Translations under genes and position numbers: made by a program
Notes under the pieces: generated by a model
Databases searched by the model: none
Told to the model about the DNA's origin: nothing
Seen by the model: the letters and a program-made list of their open reading frames with translations, nothing else
Shown here: one piece after another, positions 25,821-35,800 of the stretch
Numbering within the stretch: position 1 is the first letter of the stretch
Layout of the letters: each line of letters opens with the position of its first letter
Assembly: GCA_025559845.1 (NCBI GenBank)
Contig: CP048471.1
Coordinates: 310,001 to 374,000, forward strand
Source of the DNA: Agrobacterium tumefaciens
Lineage (GTDB): Bacteria > Pseudomonadota > Alphaproteobacteria > Rhizobiales > Rhizobiaceae
Length of the DNA stretch: 64,000 nucleotides
Direction: 5' to 3'

Positions 25821-26189
25821 CGAAGGTGCCGGCTCGTTTTTCAGAACCTGGAAATAAACTTGTGCAGAGAGAATATTTGGTCCCACTGTCCGTCACCGCT
25901 GCAGGGAGTGAATGCGCCGCTAATCTGCCTTGCTCGCATCCGCTTTCAAACCGGCGTGCGAGCGTAACCTCTGGCTGAAGGTCGCCGAGTGATTTTTCGG
26001 GGGCTAACATGGGCATGGTAACAGTCGTTATCGTCGCAAAAATTGGATTGTGCCACCCTCTTACCTCTTGCACAGCTGCGCCAAAGAATTATCTTTTCTG
26101 CGTTCAAATCTCGCCGAAATGAAACTCGAGGGGCACGGGCGTTGGACGAGGAGACGGGACGTTCAAGAAAATCCCAAGGTATCGCGGCC

Positions 26190-27941
26190 ATGATCGAGAG
26201 CGGGTTGTGGGATGATACAATCTTGGGTCGACCATCGACATGGCCAGCCTCACTGAGGGCTGTTTTCAATCTTATGCTGCCGTCCCAAGCGCAGATTGTC
26301 GTGTTTTGGGGCGAAGACTTCGTTGCGTTGTATAACGACGCCTATGCACCATCAATTGGTCTACGACATCCGCGCGCATTCGGACGGCCGGCCCGCGAAA
26401 ATTGGGCCGAGCTTTGGGATGATCTCGAGCCCTTGCTCAGCCATGTCCTGAATACCGGAGAAACCATCTCCGCTAAGGATCGCCCATTCTACATCGAGCG
26501 CCATGGTCATCCAGAAAACGTCTTTTTCGACATATCCTATTCGCCAATCAAGGACGATATGGACAAAGTCCGCGGCGTTCTTTGTATCGTCAATGAAACG
26601 ACAGAACGTGTGCAATCGCAGCTTGCACTCAAGCAGAGCGAGGAACGTCTGCGCGCCCTTTTTTCGCAGACGGCTGCTGGCATCGGCCAGACCGACCTCG
26701 AAGGAAGAATGACACTCGTCAATCGCCGTTTCCGCGAAATGCTCGGCTACCAGGACGACGAACTTGTGGGTATGTCATTCCAGGACCTTACCCATGCTGA
26801 TGATCTGCCGGAGATGAAGCGCCGGTTCGAGCACCTTCTTTCAACGGGTGAAAGCTTCGACATGGAGAAGAGGTGCCTGCGAAAGGATGGTAGGGTCTTG
26901 TGGACTGCAATCTCAGTGTCTGCTCTGAGAGATGAACGAGGAGCTGTTCGTCAGGTTGGGTTCATCGCGATCGACATCTCTGCGAGCAAAAGAGCGCAAG
27001 ACGCAGAAAGGCTTCTCGCATCGATTGTCGCTTCGTCGAACGACGCGATCCTCGGGATCGACCTGAATATGATGATCACCAGCTGGAATGCTGCTGCGGA
27101 GAAGCTCTATGGCTACTCGCGGGATGAAGCGATTGGCCGTTCAATCTTGATGCTTGTTCCAGAAAATAGGCGGAACGAAGAGGCGGAAATCCTTCGTAAG
27201 ATCGGCGTTGGGGAAACGGTCCATCTCTATGAGACACAGCGACGAAAGAAAGACGGGCATCTGGTCGATGTCCAGCTCAGCGTTTCGCCGATTTACGATA
27301 GCAGCGGAAAGGCGATTGGAGCCTCCAAAATCTCACAGGACATTACCGCTCGAAAGGACGCTGAACGTCTGCAAGAGGTTCTCATCGGTGAACTCAGCCA
27401 CCGCGTAAAAAACGTATTTGCAACGGTCATGGCGATCTCACGGCAGACACTGGACCGCGACGACACAGGGCGGGAGGACGTCGCTTCGTTCAACGCTCGG
27501 CTGATGTCCATGGCGCACGCCCATGAACTTTTGACCCACAGCGATTGGCAGCGCGCCGATTTAGCGGCTTTGGTGAAGCAAATTCTGGAACCATATCCTA
27601 AGGAGAGGTTCGAGATTGACGGACGTCCTGTTCTCTTGCCGCAAAAAGCTGTCGTATCGTTCGCGCTTGCGATCCATGAGCTGGCGACAAACGCGGCCAA
27701 ATACGGAGCGCTGTCAGTCTCGCAGGGACTGATTTCAATCTCGTGGGAATATGAGGACGGTTCTGGACGGCTAATGTTTCGGTGGTCGGAAACAAATGGT
27801 CCTCCCGTGGAAGTGCCAACGCGAAAAGGCTTTGGTACTCGCCTTGTCGAGAGGCTTCTTGCTGCCGAACTCAATGGACAAGCAACAATCAGCTACGATC
27901 CCACCGGCGTCACATGCGTGATCGAAGCGCTTCTTGCGTAA
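26190..27941 (+). CDS. Three-PAS HWE-family sensor histidine kinase
   Basis: About 583 residues from MIESGLWDDTILGRP. Three PAS-type sensor units are visible (about 20-140, 150-275, 280-400), the second and third with PAS ends such as GYQDDELVGMSF and GYSRDEAIGRSI. Then GELSHRVKNVFATVMAISRQ (phospho-His), HELATNAAKYGALS (N box) and the WSE-containing RWSETNGPP with GFGTRLVERLL, the HWE-kinase signature. Upstream codons to 26043 are open but lack a ribosome site. Probably feeds the same stress pathway as the LOV kinase. Confidence 0.87.
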   Translation: MIESGLWDDTILGRPSTWPASLRAVFNLMLPSQAQIVVFWGEDFVALYNDAYAPSIGLRHPRAFGRPARENWAELWDDLEPLLSHVLNTGETISAKDRPFYIERHGHPENVFFDISYSPIKDDMDKVRGVLCIVNETTERVQSQLALKQSEERLRALFSQTAAGIGQTDLEGRMTLVNRRFREMLGYQDDELVGMSFQDLTHADDLPEMKRRFEHLLSTGESFDMEKRCLRKDGRVLWTAISVSALRDERGAVRQVGFIAIDISASKRAQDAERLLASIVASSNDAILGIDLNMMITSWNAAAEKLYGYSRDEAIGRSILMLVPENRRNEEAEILRKIGVGETVHLYETQRRKKDGHLVDVQLSVSPIYDSSGKAIGASKISQDITARKDAERLQEVLIGELSHRVKNVFATVMAISRQTLDRDDTGREDVASFNARLMSMAHAHELLTHSDWQRADLAALVKQILEPYPKERFEIDGRPVLLPQKAVVSFALAIHELATNAAKYGALSVSQGLISISWEYEDGSGRLMFRWSETNGPPVEVPTRKGFGTRLVERLLAAELNGQATISYDPTGVTCVIEALLA

Positions 27942-28631
27942 GATTGTCAAAGAAACTGGTGTCAGAGAGGATGAAACTACCAGTCTAATATCCTCAACCG
28001 CTTGCAAGGCCTCTGATTTCAGGGTTTGTTCGGATAGCTTGAAGGGCTTTCAAGATTTTCTTCCGCGGGACAAAACCGAACCGTCGATGTGTGGTAAACG
28101 ATTGGAAGCGAAGCGCCGTGACACGGCCCGAGCTTGGCATTTCGGTCGATCGGTGTTCCCGATACAGAAAACGCTTCTCCCGTCGCAAACTGAGCAGTGG
28201 AGATCGGATTGTCGAACTGTCAGAACGTGTCGTGATACCAGATTAGATACGCATAGCTCCCGTCCGTGATCGGCAGAAGACAACCTAAGATAATACAGCC
28301 CGTGAGAAGATCGCGCATGAGGCCCTACCCTGAGAGTTCAGGACCGAAAATGTTGGGCCAAGCAAAATTTTCCCTCACGTAAAAACGCAACGGGCACGTC
28401 TACTCGGGGGGACGCGTGGCGCGGTTCGCGGAATTTTTGAGAGCGTCGATACTCTTTAGGCATGATGAGTGAGATTCGGCCAATCAGTCAGCCGGGAACA
28501 ATGCCGTTGAGGTGACGTTCCTCTAGCAGGCGCTCCGGCAAGGCGACGTCCACATAGACGAGGCCTCAGTCCTTTTGTCGACACGTAGGTTGTGCCGAAA
28601 CGCTAATTCCTGAACCGAAGAGGAGATAGAT
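27942..28631. other. Intergenic region with EcfG-type promoter
   Basis: 690 bp with no supported gene; short frames on both strands look random. The promoter motif near its 3' end is listed separately. Confidence 0.5.
28495..28519 (+). promoter_or_regulatory. Candidate EcfG (general stress sigma) promoter
   Basis: GGAAC, a 16-nt spacer and CGTT match the alphaproteobacterial EcfG consensus. It lies 112 bp before the DJ-1/PfpI gene, a family often in the general stress regulon. Confidence 0.6.
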
Positions 28632-29192
28632 ATGACTTCGATAGACAAAGCAAAAATCGTAATCCTGGCAACGGATGGATACGAGCGTTCAGAATTGAGA
28701 GTTCCCTTTGATGAACTGAGGAAGCGTGGTGCTGAGGTCAAGATAGCCTCTATCAAAACCGGCCAGATCAAAAGCTGGGACGAGACTGACTGGGGAGATA
28801 GTGTCGACGTCGATCTCGCAGCCACCGACGTCGTCACCGGAGATTTCGACGCGCTTGTTCTGCCGGGCGGTCAGATCAATCCCGACAAACTGCGAGCCGA
28901 CGAGGGCGCAATGCGCGTGGTGCGCGAATTCACAAAATCAGGCAAAGTTGTCGCTGCTATCTGCCACGCCCCATGGCTTCTGATTGAGGCAGATGCCGTC
29001 AAAGACCGAAAGGTCACATCTTACGGATCCATCAAGACGGACGTGAAAAATGCAGGCGGCAAGTGGCTGGATGAGGAGGTCGTTGTGGATCATGGGATTA
29101 TCACGTCGCGGTCGCCCGATGATCTCGACGCTTTTGTCGATAAGATCGTTGAAGAGATCGAAGAGGGTGACCATCCACGCCGCGCCGCGTGA
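28632..29192 (+). CDS. DJ-1/PfpI family protein
   Basis: 186 residues. Nucleophile elbow AAICHAPWLL (C111, H112), the family Glu in GYERSE (E18) and LVLPGGQ. The family covers deglycase/chaperone-like and protease-like proteins (YhbO/PfpI), often stress-induced. An EcfG-type promoter lies upstream. Confidence 0.9.
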   Translation: MTSIDKAKIVILATDGYERSELRVPFDELRKRGAEVKIASIKTGQIKSWDETDWGDSVDVDLAATDVVTGDFDALVLPGGQINPDKLRADEGAMRVVREFTKSGKVVAAICHAPWLLIEADAVKDRKVTSYGSIKTDVKNAGGKWLDEEVVVDHGIITSRSPDDLDAFVDKIVEEIEEGDHPRRAA

Positions 29193-29917
29193 TGTCACCT
29201 CCAGAACTTGGTCCGGCTCCGAAATAATCGAGCCGGATCGTGTGTTGTGAACCTGTTGACTACGTGGGCCTGCAACCCGCGCACTCAACTGCTTGATCGA
29301 GAAAGGGAAAGTTGGCCTCGCATCGATCGCCTTCCTTGTGTGTCATCCGTTTGCATCCCATGGCCAAGCGGCGCCGCAACATCGAAAATGGGGCCGTCGC
29401 GCCGAAGGTTCGTACGAGCTTACTGCGCACAAACTGATCCCGTCGGCTGCACCGATCACACACCATCTCAATAGTCGGTAGTCTAACCTGTGCGAGTGTC
29501 GTGTCTTGAGAATTTGCGGGAATTTTCTGACGTTCGGGCACTCCAAGCTCCGGCAAGTTTATCGGTTCGCCATAGAACAAAAAAGGAACAAAATCAAGTC
29601 ATGTATACGCATTGGTGAGATTGGCTAAAGGCGATAAGTCCAGATTGTCTTTGACCGTCTCACCAGGTGCAGACACCGCAAGTCATCTAAATCCTCCACA
29701 TGAAATTTTGGATGCCAAGAGAGAAAAGCGTTGCTTTTCACTATCTACCGGCTCTTTCCGCGTCCGCGATAACTGCCAGAAAGCCGTTAGGGTCCTCTGG
29801 ATTGCCTCATCCCACTGCATTGGCATTTTATTAAACATCATCTCAAATACTCCGGAGTGGGGGCGATCAATTCATGCGCGGACGAGTTATCTCGTGACCG
29901 AACTGCGGAGGCTTCCC
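29193..29917. other. Intergenic region, nothing recognised
   Basis: 725 bp. The region has many short frames on both strands but no ribosome sites or domain signals. It probably contains the promoter of the receiver gene downstream. Confidence 0.4.
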
Positions 29918-30298
29918 ATGTACCAGTGTACAATTTTGATAGTTGAAGATGAACCTATTCTCAGAATGGTTCTTGCAGATACGCTTGTTGGAGAAGGTTT
30001 TGACGTGGTCGAAGCCGCAAACGTTCTCGAGGCTATCGCGGCGCTTGGACAGCAAAGAGTTGATGCAGTCATTACCGATGTTGACATGCCCGGGGGCCTA
30101 AACGGTCTGGATCTCGCAAGGATGATCGCAATGACTCGTATGAATGTTCCAACGATAATCGCCTCGGGAGGGCACGATCTACGGAACGAAGACCTGCCCG
30201 GTGAAGCTGTCTTCATTCAAAAACCCTACGAAATGGACAAAGTCGCGGAGATGGTTGTTTCAATGATTAAAGGGGCACCTCGTAAAATCGCTGGGTAG
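29918..30298 (+). CDS. Single-domain response regulator
   Basis: 126 residues from MYQCTILIVEDE with GCGGAGG before the ATG; a frame open far upstream is not homologous. ITDVDMPGG carries the phosphorylated Asp and IQKPYE the conserved Lys. No output domain. A third element of the local phosphorelay set, with no adjacent kinase. Confidence 0.88.
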   Translation: MYQCTILIVEDEPILRMVLADTLVGEGFDVVEAANVLEAIAALGQQRVDAVITDVDMPGGLNGLDLARMIAMTRMNVPTIIASGGHDLRNEDLPGEAVFIQKPYEMDKVAEMVVSMIKGAPRKIAG

Positions 30299-30768
30299 GT
30301 GAGCGAAAACGAGGACCGGAAAGCCAAGCCAGCACCAGATGGCCCCACCACTCCGAACTTCGTTCTAGGTGGAATGGTAAAGCTAGCGTTCCTTATCGAG
30401 GGATTGCCTTTTTCATATGAAAATTGCGCATTGAGAAAGCTGATGGTCGAGGGCGCGCAAAGTTGATCGAAGGTCCCGTCGACTGATTTCACGGTCGGCT
30501 CCGGCTGTATTGTCGACCGGCGTGGGAGGGCTTTTCGCAGATGACGACGGATCTCTTGAAACCGTCCTTGCGGCCCGTCGGGCCGTGCAATCAGATGACT
30601 CTACCCGAACAAGGTTTTCCAGCCGCAGCGCCGCTAGGGCGGCGCTTCGGCGGCCGAAGAGAGCGAAGCGAACGGAGCAGGCGGAGGAAACCCGCGCTCA
30701 CCAAAGCGCCGTAGGGATTTCCGGAGCCTCGTGGGAAACCGAATCTGTCAGTCGATTTGCTCAAGGTA
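30299..30768. other. Intergenic region with two adjacent GC hairpins
   Basis: 470 bp without a supported gene. AGCGCCGC-TAGG-GCGGCGCT (30627-30646) is followed at once by CTTCGG-CGG-CCGAAG (30645-30659). They lie between convergent units and may act as a two-way terminator, although T-runs are missing. Confidence 0.45.
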
Positions 30769-30918
30769 CTAAGAGACCTTCTGTTCATGCTCTTCGATTT
30801 TCGCGGCTATGCCCTCTTTGCGCCGCTTACGGCGGATCACAACCACGTCTTTGAGCGCCTTCACGTCATACTTTTCGGCATGCTGATATCTCCGCAGAAA
30901 GTGCCGCCTCGTGTACAC
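30769..30918 (-). CDS. Small basic protein, third gene of VirC-like operon
   Basis: 49 residues from a GTG start (frame reads TRRHFLRRYQHAEKYDVKAL, then VVVIRRKRRKEG). Very basic, ending HEQKVS. It begins 15 bp after the ribbon-helix-helix gene on the same strand. The composition suggests DNA or RNA binding. No family recognised. Confidence 0.5.
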   Translation of the reverse strand: MYTRRHFLRRYQHAEKYDVKALKDVVVIRRKRRKEGIAAKIEEHEQKVS

Positions 30919-30932
30919 GCGTGAGGCCGGGG

Positions 30933-31295
30933 TTATTCGAGGGGGAGTTTGAGGTACTGTCGAAGTGCCTGATCGACTAATTTGCTCAAGGATATTTTCC
31001 TCCTCAGCGCATGTATCTTAGAGGTTAGCAGCAGGTCGCTGGGAACCTTGACCTGAAGACGCTCCAATTCAGTCTCAGATGGCTCTGTTGCTGAAATCGG
31101 TTGTTTAGGCTCGAGCGCAGCTGAATGGATTGCACGCTGCTCGCTGCAAGAAGGGGAGTCTAAAGAAGGCGGGACGTTTCCCGCGAGGCTGTCCATCTTA
31201 CTGTATTTGCTCTGTTGCGAAATAGAGTGATCGATCAGCTCGTCAAGGCCCTCAAAACTCCGCTTTGTCGTCGGGATTGTTGGCTTTGGTGTCAT
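30933..31295 (-). CDS. VirC2-like ribbon-helix-helix protein
   Basis: 120 residues. The N-terminal 70 are disordered and Ser/Pro rich; the C-terminal part, LERLQVKVPSDLLLTSKIHA then LRRKISLSKLVDQALRQYL, reads as a ribbon-helix-helix domain. The start overlaps the stop of the ParA-like gene (ATGA). A ParA-like ATPase plus an RHH protein is the arrangement of VirC1-VirC2 of Ti plasmids, which bind the overdrive next to the border and raise relaxase loading. The similarity is in layout and fold. Confidence 0.6.
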   Translation of the reverse strand: MTPKPTIPTTKRSFEGLDELIDHSISQQSKYSKMDSLAGNVPPSLDSPSCSEQRAIHSAALEPKQPISATEPSETELERLQVKVPSDLLLTSKIHALRRKISLSKLVDQALRQYLKLPLE

Positions 31296-31972
31296 TGTGG
31301 CCGGGCCGATGTTTCTATTATCGCAGTGATGTCTCCAATGAGGCTCGCGATGTTGGCACGCGCCTTTTCGATCTGATCCTGTTTAGAAGGGTCGCTGGCA
31401 ATCGATGAGAGCGTGCCGGCGTTGTTGGAGAATTGCTCGTAGACTTTGCGGGCGCGCACAAACGTTCTGAGAGAAGGAAGATTGTTCTGCCTGATCAGCT
31501 GGATCGCATCTTTGAACGCTGTGGTGTTGAGATCGATGCCCTCAACACGTGTCAAGACGAGCCGTAGAGGTGCGCGTTTCAGACTGCTTTGTGCCCATTC
31601 GAACAGCTTCACAGTCTCAGCCATTTCCATGACGTTTGCCTTCGCGGGAACGATCGTGATGTCACTCGCAACGATCGCCGCGATGAGTGTCTTGTTCATC
31701 GAGCCTTGAACATCCACCATCACGATATCGGCCGAATTGTTTTTGAGCGATGCCACAAGTTCTTCTGGGGTCGTGGCTGACCGAACCGCTAGTCCGTTGG
31801 GAAGAGTGCCGGCCTGGGCGCACCTTGCGGCCCATTGTGTGCAGGATTGCTGCTCGTCTGCGTCGATGATGAGAACTTGCGAGCCAGCCTGGGCCAACTC
31901 TGAAGCGATGAGGAGGCAAAGCGTGGACTTTCCTGCTCCACCTTTCGAGTTCGCAAAAGCGATAATGGTCAC
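31292..31972 (-). CDS. VirC1/ParA-like ATPase
   Basis: About 226 residues from the GTG after GGAGGG, giving TIIAFANSKGGAGKSTLCLL with a deviant Walker A; a GTG seven codons upstream is possible. Other motifs are LIIDADEQQS and VMVDVQGSMN. It differs from RepA (shorter, no N-terminal HTH), and its place next to mobC and the relaxase, divergent across the predicted oriT, suggests a relaxosome role like VirC1 rather than partition. Confidence 0.8.
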   Translation of the reverse strand: MTIIAFANSKGGAGKSTLCLLIASELAQAGSQVLIIDADEQQSCTQWAARCAQAGTLPNGLAVRSATTPEELVASLKNNSADIVMVDVQGSMNKTLIAAIVASDITIVPAKANVMEMAETVKLFEWAQSSLKRAPLRLVLTRVEGIDLNTTAFKDAIQLIRQNNLPSLRTFVRARKVYEQFSNNAGTLSSIASDPSKQDQIEKARANIASLIGDITAIIETSARPQ

Positions 31973-32275
31973 GCGTCCCTCCGTGTGGATCACAGAGAAA
32001 CATATATAGCCGAATGTCTCAGAAAAGCAAATTCGTTACAGCCTGTTTTACGGCAGTCCGCTTTTTACTTCTGCTTGCGTTTCGCTTTCTTCCTCATCCA
32101 ACTCCGATCCTACCTTCACTGTTCGAAGCAATCCGCTCCTGATGCGGATTTACTGCGCGAAGTATGGTGCTTCCAGAAGATTTTGCTGTCTGTATGCCTC
32201 GTCGTACCCGCAGCAATTTACTACTTGAAGTACTGTAAGTATCTGAAAACAAATCAAAAAGTGAATTATCTGGGT

Positions 32276-32309
32276 GGCAGGATAGCAGTCTTCGTGGTAC
32301 GAAAACTGC
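32276..32309 (-). other. oriT: Predicted oriT: nic site and adjacent inverted repeat
   Basis: The minus strand reads TATCCTG then CC (from 32284 down), the nic consensus of MOBP relaxases such as RP4 TraI and VirD2 (ATCCTG, cut, C). Directly 5' of it is an inverted repeat, GCAGTTTTCG with CGAAGACTGC (32285-32294 and 32300-32309, one mismatch), the usual relaxase/accessory binding site. It lies upstream of a MOBP relaxase operon. The predicted cut is between the bases opposite 32278 and 32277. Confidence 0.72.
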
Positions 32310-32336
32310 GAGTGCCCGAGGCGGGCGAAAAGACAA

Positions 32337-32367
32337 CGTTCCGGCAGTCGCATGAGCGACCGGAACG
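32337..32367. promoter_or_regulatory. Interrupted hairpin before mobC
   Basis: CGTTCCGG and CCGGAACG enclose a nested TCGC-ATGA-GCGA, leaving a 3-nt bulge. It ends right before a possible ATG at 32368. Possible MobC operator or part of oriT. Confidence 0.5.
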
Positions 32368-32394
32368 ATGAACAAGAGACGTCAAAGGATCCTC

Positions 32395-32805
32395 ATGGCC
32401 GGTGGACGACCAAGGCTTTCAGCTTCTACGAGGCGCGATCACGCCGTGCGCGTGCGGCTGACCGCTGCGGAACTCGCCGCGCTGACGTCCTTTGCCGAGG
32501 AGAACGGAGCATCCACGAGCGAGATCTTGCGGCGCCTGGCGCGCGAGGCTGCGGGCATGGGACCGTCGCTCGGTGGAGATGAAGCCCTTGGTCTTGCCGC
32601 CAACGTTGCGCAATTGCGCAAGGCAGGCGTCAACCTCAACCAGATTACCCGTGCGTTGAATGCCGGTCGCAGCCCCGGTTACGCCGCGCTGAAGGGCGGT
32701 ATCGAACGCCTTAGCCGCATCGTTGCCGAGCAGATGGTCATGCTTGAGGCGATGTGTGTGAAGGCGCGCCGGAAAGCATCGTTGCGGGTGAAGGCCGATG
32801 TTTGA
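32395..32805 (+). CDS. mobC: MobC-type relaxosome accessory protein
   Basis: 136 residues from MAGGRPRLSAST with AAAGGAT before it (an ATG nine codons earlier is possible). An RHH-like start (HAVRVRLTAAELAALTSFA) is followed by the MobC signature LRKAGVNLNQITRALNAGR. MobC proteins bind oriT and help the relaxase open the DNA. It overlaps the relaxase start by 8 nt. Confidence 0.85.
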   Translation: MAGGRPRLSASTRRDHAVRVRLTAAELAALTSFAEENGASTSEILRRLAREAAGMGPSLGGDEALGLAANVAQLRKAGVNLNQITRALNAGRSPGYAALKGGIERLSRIVAEQMVMLEAMCVKARRKASLRVKADV

Positions 32806-35800
32806 TCTTCAAGGGTTTCTCGCGCTTGTTGAGGAGATGGAAAAGAGGCGAAATCATTCCGCCGGGGCGCTGCGGTTGGGCCAGATGGACGATGATTTCG
32901 TTCGCACCCGACCGAGGCAAAAGCCCGGGCCCAAACCGCGTAACAAATCTCCGCTTGGTTCGGGAAAACCGTACACGGGCTCGACGCCGGTTCGCTCTTC
33001 CATCGATGACGAGCTGCGCAAACGTCGTGGCGGCGGGGGAGGGGGCGGATCTACGGTTGCTCCAGCAATGAGCCGCGCGCAAGCGGCGGGATTTGGCCCA
33101 TCGCCATCGTCGCATCTCCCTGCCAGCCCTGTCGAGTATTCGGCAATCGCGTCCGGATCGCAGCCTGCCGTGGTCAAACTGATCAGTTTTGCGGCCGGAC
33201 ATGCGCGGATTTCCGCGCTCCTCTCCTATCAGAGCCGGGAGGGGCAGCTTCAGGCCGAAGACGAGGCCGGGGTTAGGCTTGAAGGCAGCTCGTGGGTCCA
33301 GGACGTCGCCAATGAATGGAGCGAGGAAGACGGACGTCAGCCCTCCAAGGATGTGTTGCGTTTGTCGCTGACCACCGCCGCAAATGGTCTGGACAGGGAA
33401 GAGGATGTTGGCCGTGGGTTGGCAGAGGCACTCCCGGGTCACCGCATTGCCTGGAGGAGCGAAGACGAGGGCGAATACAGACGGATCGAGCTTGTCCTCA
33501 GCACTGCTGCAAGGAGGCAGGATGGCGAAACCTCGCCCCACAGGATCTTCGACAACCGGAAATCCCTTAGCGCACTTGAACGCTCGTTGACGTCGACGTT
33601 CGGCAGTAACACGCGTGTCGACGTCCACGGATTTGCTCATGGGATTGAAGGAGTGGCGCGCTATCTCGGTCAGCTCCGCAAGGGTGGGCGACACGACCTC
33701 CACAGCGTGCGCTTGGACCAAGCCGGGAGCTACAAGACCGATGTCGTTCTTAATGGTCCGACCGCCGCGATTGACGAGGCGCGCGACTGGAAGCGGGATC
33801 TTCGTTCGCAGGAGCGGCGCGATGTCGCTCATATCGTCCTGAGTGCCAAGCCTGGCACATCAAAGGAGGCCTTTGTCGCAGCATCCCGGGCAATGCTGGC
33901 GCGGGAGTTCGAAGGGCATCGCTATGTCTTTGCGCTTCATGAAGACCGCGACCATCTGCATGTGCACGCTGTTGTGAAAATGCGTTCGGAAACCGGACAG
34001 CGGCTGCATCCCAATATCCAGGACTTCAAGCGCTGGCGTGAAACACTGGCCGAAGAGGCGCGACAGCGGGATATCCCGATGGATGCCACAAGCCGGTTTG
34101 AGCGAGCCAATCCTCCCGGTTACAAAATGAAGGACGTTCGTCGCATAGAACGGGGAGGTGCAACGCAAGCCGAGCGGCGGCGCGTCGAGCGGGTTCGCAA
34201 TGGTGAAGTGCATGTCCCGACACGGGAAGAGGGGAGGCGGCGAGCCGAGTTGACGGCGCACGCCTGGTCCGAGACGTCCCGAAGCATATTGTCCTCTCCG
34301 TTCAAACCGGAGCCACCTGAGAGGCCTGGCATTATCCGGCTCTATCGTGCCGAGCGTCCGGGCCTGCATGCCTCATCGCAACCGCTGTTCACGACAGATC
34401 GGGCTGCAGCTGCACAGATCGCGGTCAGGCAGGGCGGGACGTTGCGATACATCGACATGACGACCGACGAGCTTCAACGCCTGACGCCTTCAAGAAAAGA
34501 TCCGCTCAACGTCTTCGTGGTGGACCGGCAGACCGCTGCTTTGGCCGAGGCCATCAGTGCGGAAAAACCGGCTGAGATTATCCGGTTCCAGCAGCGCGCA
34601 GCGGCTGCGGTTTGCGCCCACGTTCACACCCTCAGCCCAACCCCGGTATCTGCCGGCACAGGAAAGGAACACGACATGGCAGACCTCAACGTTATGAAGA
34701 CGAGCTTTGAGCAGATGGAAACCAGCCTCGACGAGATCGAGAAGAACCTGCCTGACGATAAGGTCGTCGAGTTCGAGGCCATGAGGCAGACGGTTAAGAC
34801 CAAGCAGAAGACCATGCTCGATGTACAGGAGGCGATCGAGAAGAAGCGCGGCAAGATCGAGGGTGAGGGCTATGTGCCGCCGAAAGCCAATGATCTCGCG
34901 AACTTCGTTGCTGAAAAGCGGGGTGATGACGTTCGCTACAGTCATCGCAAGGCTGACGGCCGCGCCGGGGCGATGGCGTTTACCGACCATGGCGACAAGG
35001 TGGAGATTGGCAACTGGCGAGACCGTGAGGTGGTGCTGGCTGCCATGCAGGTGGCATCCGAGAAATGGGGATCGCTGTCGCTTAGCGGCACGGATCGATA
35101 CAAGTCGTTGGCGATTGAACTTGCGGCCGAGCATGGCTTCAAGGTGACGAACCCCGAACTGCAGGATGCATTGAACGCAGCGCGACAGAGATACGCCTCG
35201 CGCTCAGACAAGGCAGGCATCGCGGCCGGTGTCGAAGTCCAGTCGGAACCTGTCGTCGACACGAAGCCCGATAACCTTAAAACAGAACAGCCGATCATCG
35301 AGGCGCCGAAAGGACCGGTCGAAGACGTGCAGACGATCAAACCTGCCGATCGTGACCGGGGCTCTATGCTGGCTGCCATGAGGCAGGCCTCGGAAAAGTG
35401 GGGAGCAATCGGTGTAAACGGAACCGAGCGCGAAAAGGCGCTGGCCGTCGAGATTGCCGCCGAGCATGGGTTCGAGCTGTCAAATCCGGAACTTCAGGAG
35501 AAACTTGTTGAGGCTCGCCGGAGGGTGGAGGAGCGACGGCAAAATGAAGGAAGGCGGGAAGAGAAGCGTCTCGGGTTTATGGAAGGTGCGAACATCCAAG
35601 GTCCGGGGCAAAAGACAGACGCTGAGATCGAGCTCGGCCTCCAGACCGTGCGAGAGCACACCCAGGCGAAGGCTGCACGCGAAGTGCGCCAGGCAGAGCG
35701 CTCGTCGACGTCAGGCGAGCGTCCATTTGATGGTGGCGGCGAGGATCACGCTTATCGAACGAATTCCGAGGCATCTGCGGCTCAGCGTGCGGAGCGGTCC

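Larger units (their letters stand above)
31973..32394. other. Divergent region between virC-like operon and mobC, contains oriT
   Basis: About 420 bp. It holds the predicted nic site and its inverted repeat (32276-32309), a GCCCG-AGG-CGGGC repeat (about 32313-32325) and a long hairpin (32337-32367) just before mobC. The rest is AT-rich and carries two outward promoters by position. Confidence 0.6.

Noticed and set aside
30510..30854. 114-codon Arg-rich plus-strand frame
   Set aside because: GC-rich hairpin DNA with no ribosome site; a better supported minus-strand small gene overlaps its end.
32738..33832. 364-codon minus-strand frame
   Set aside because: Opposite the relaxase N-terminus; the relaxase motifs are unambiguous.
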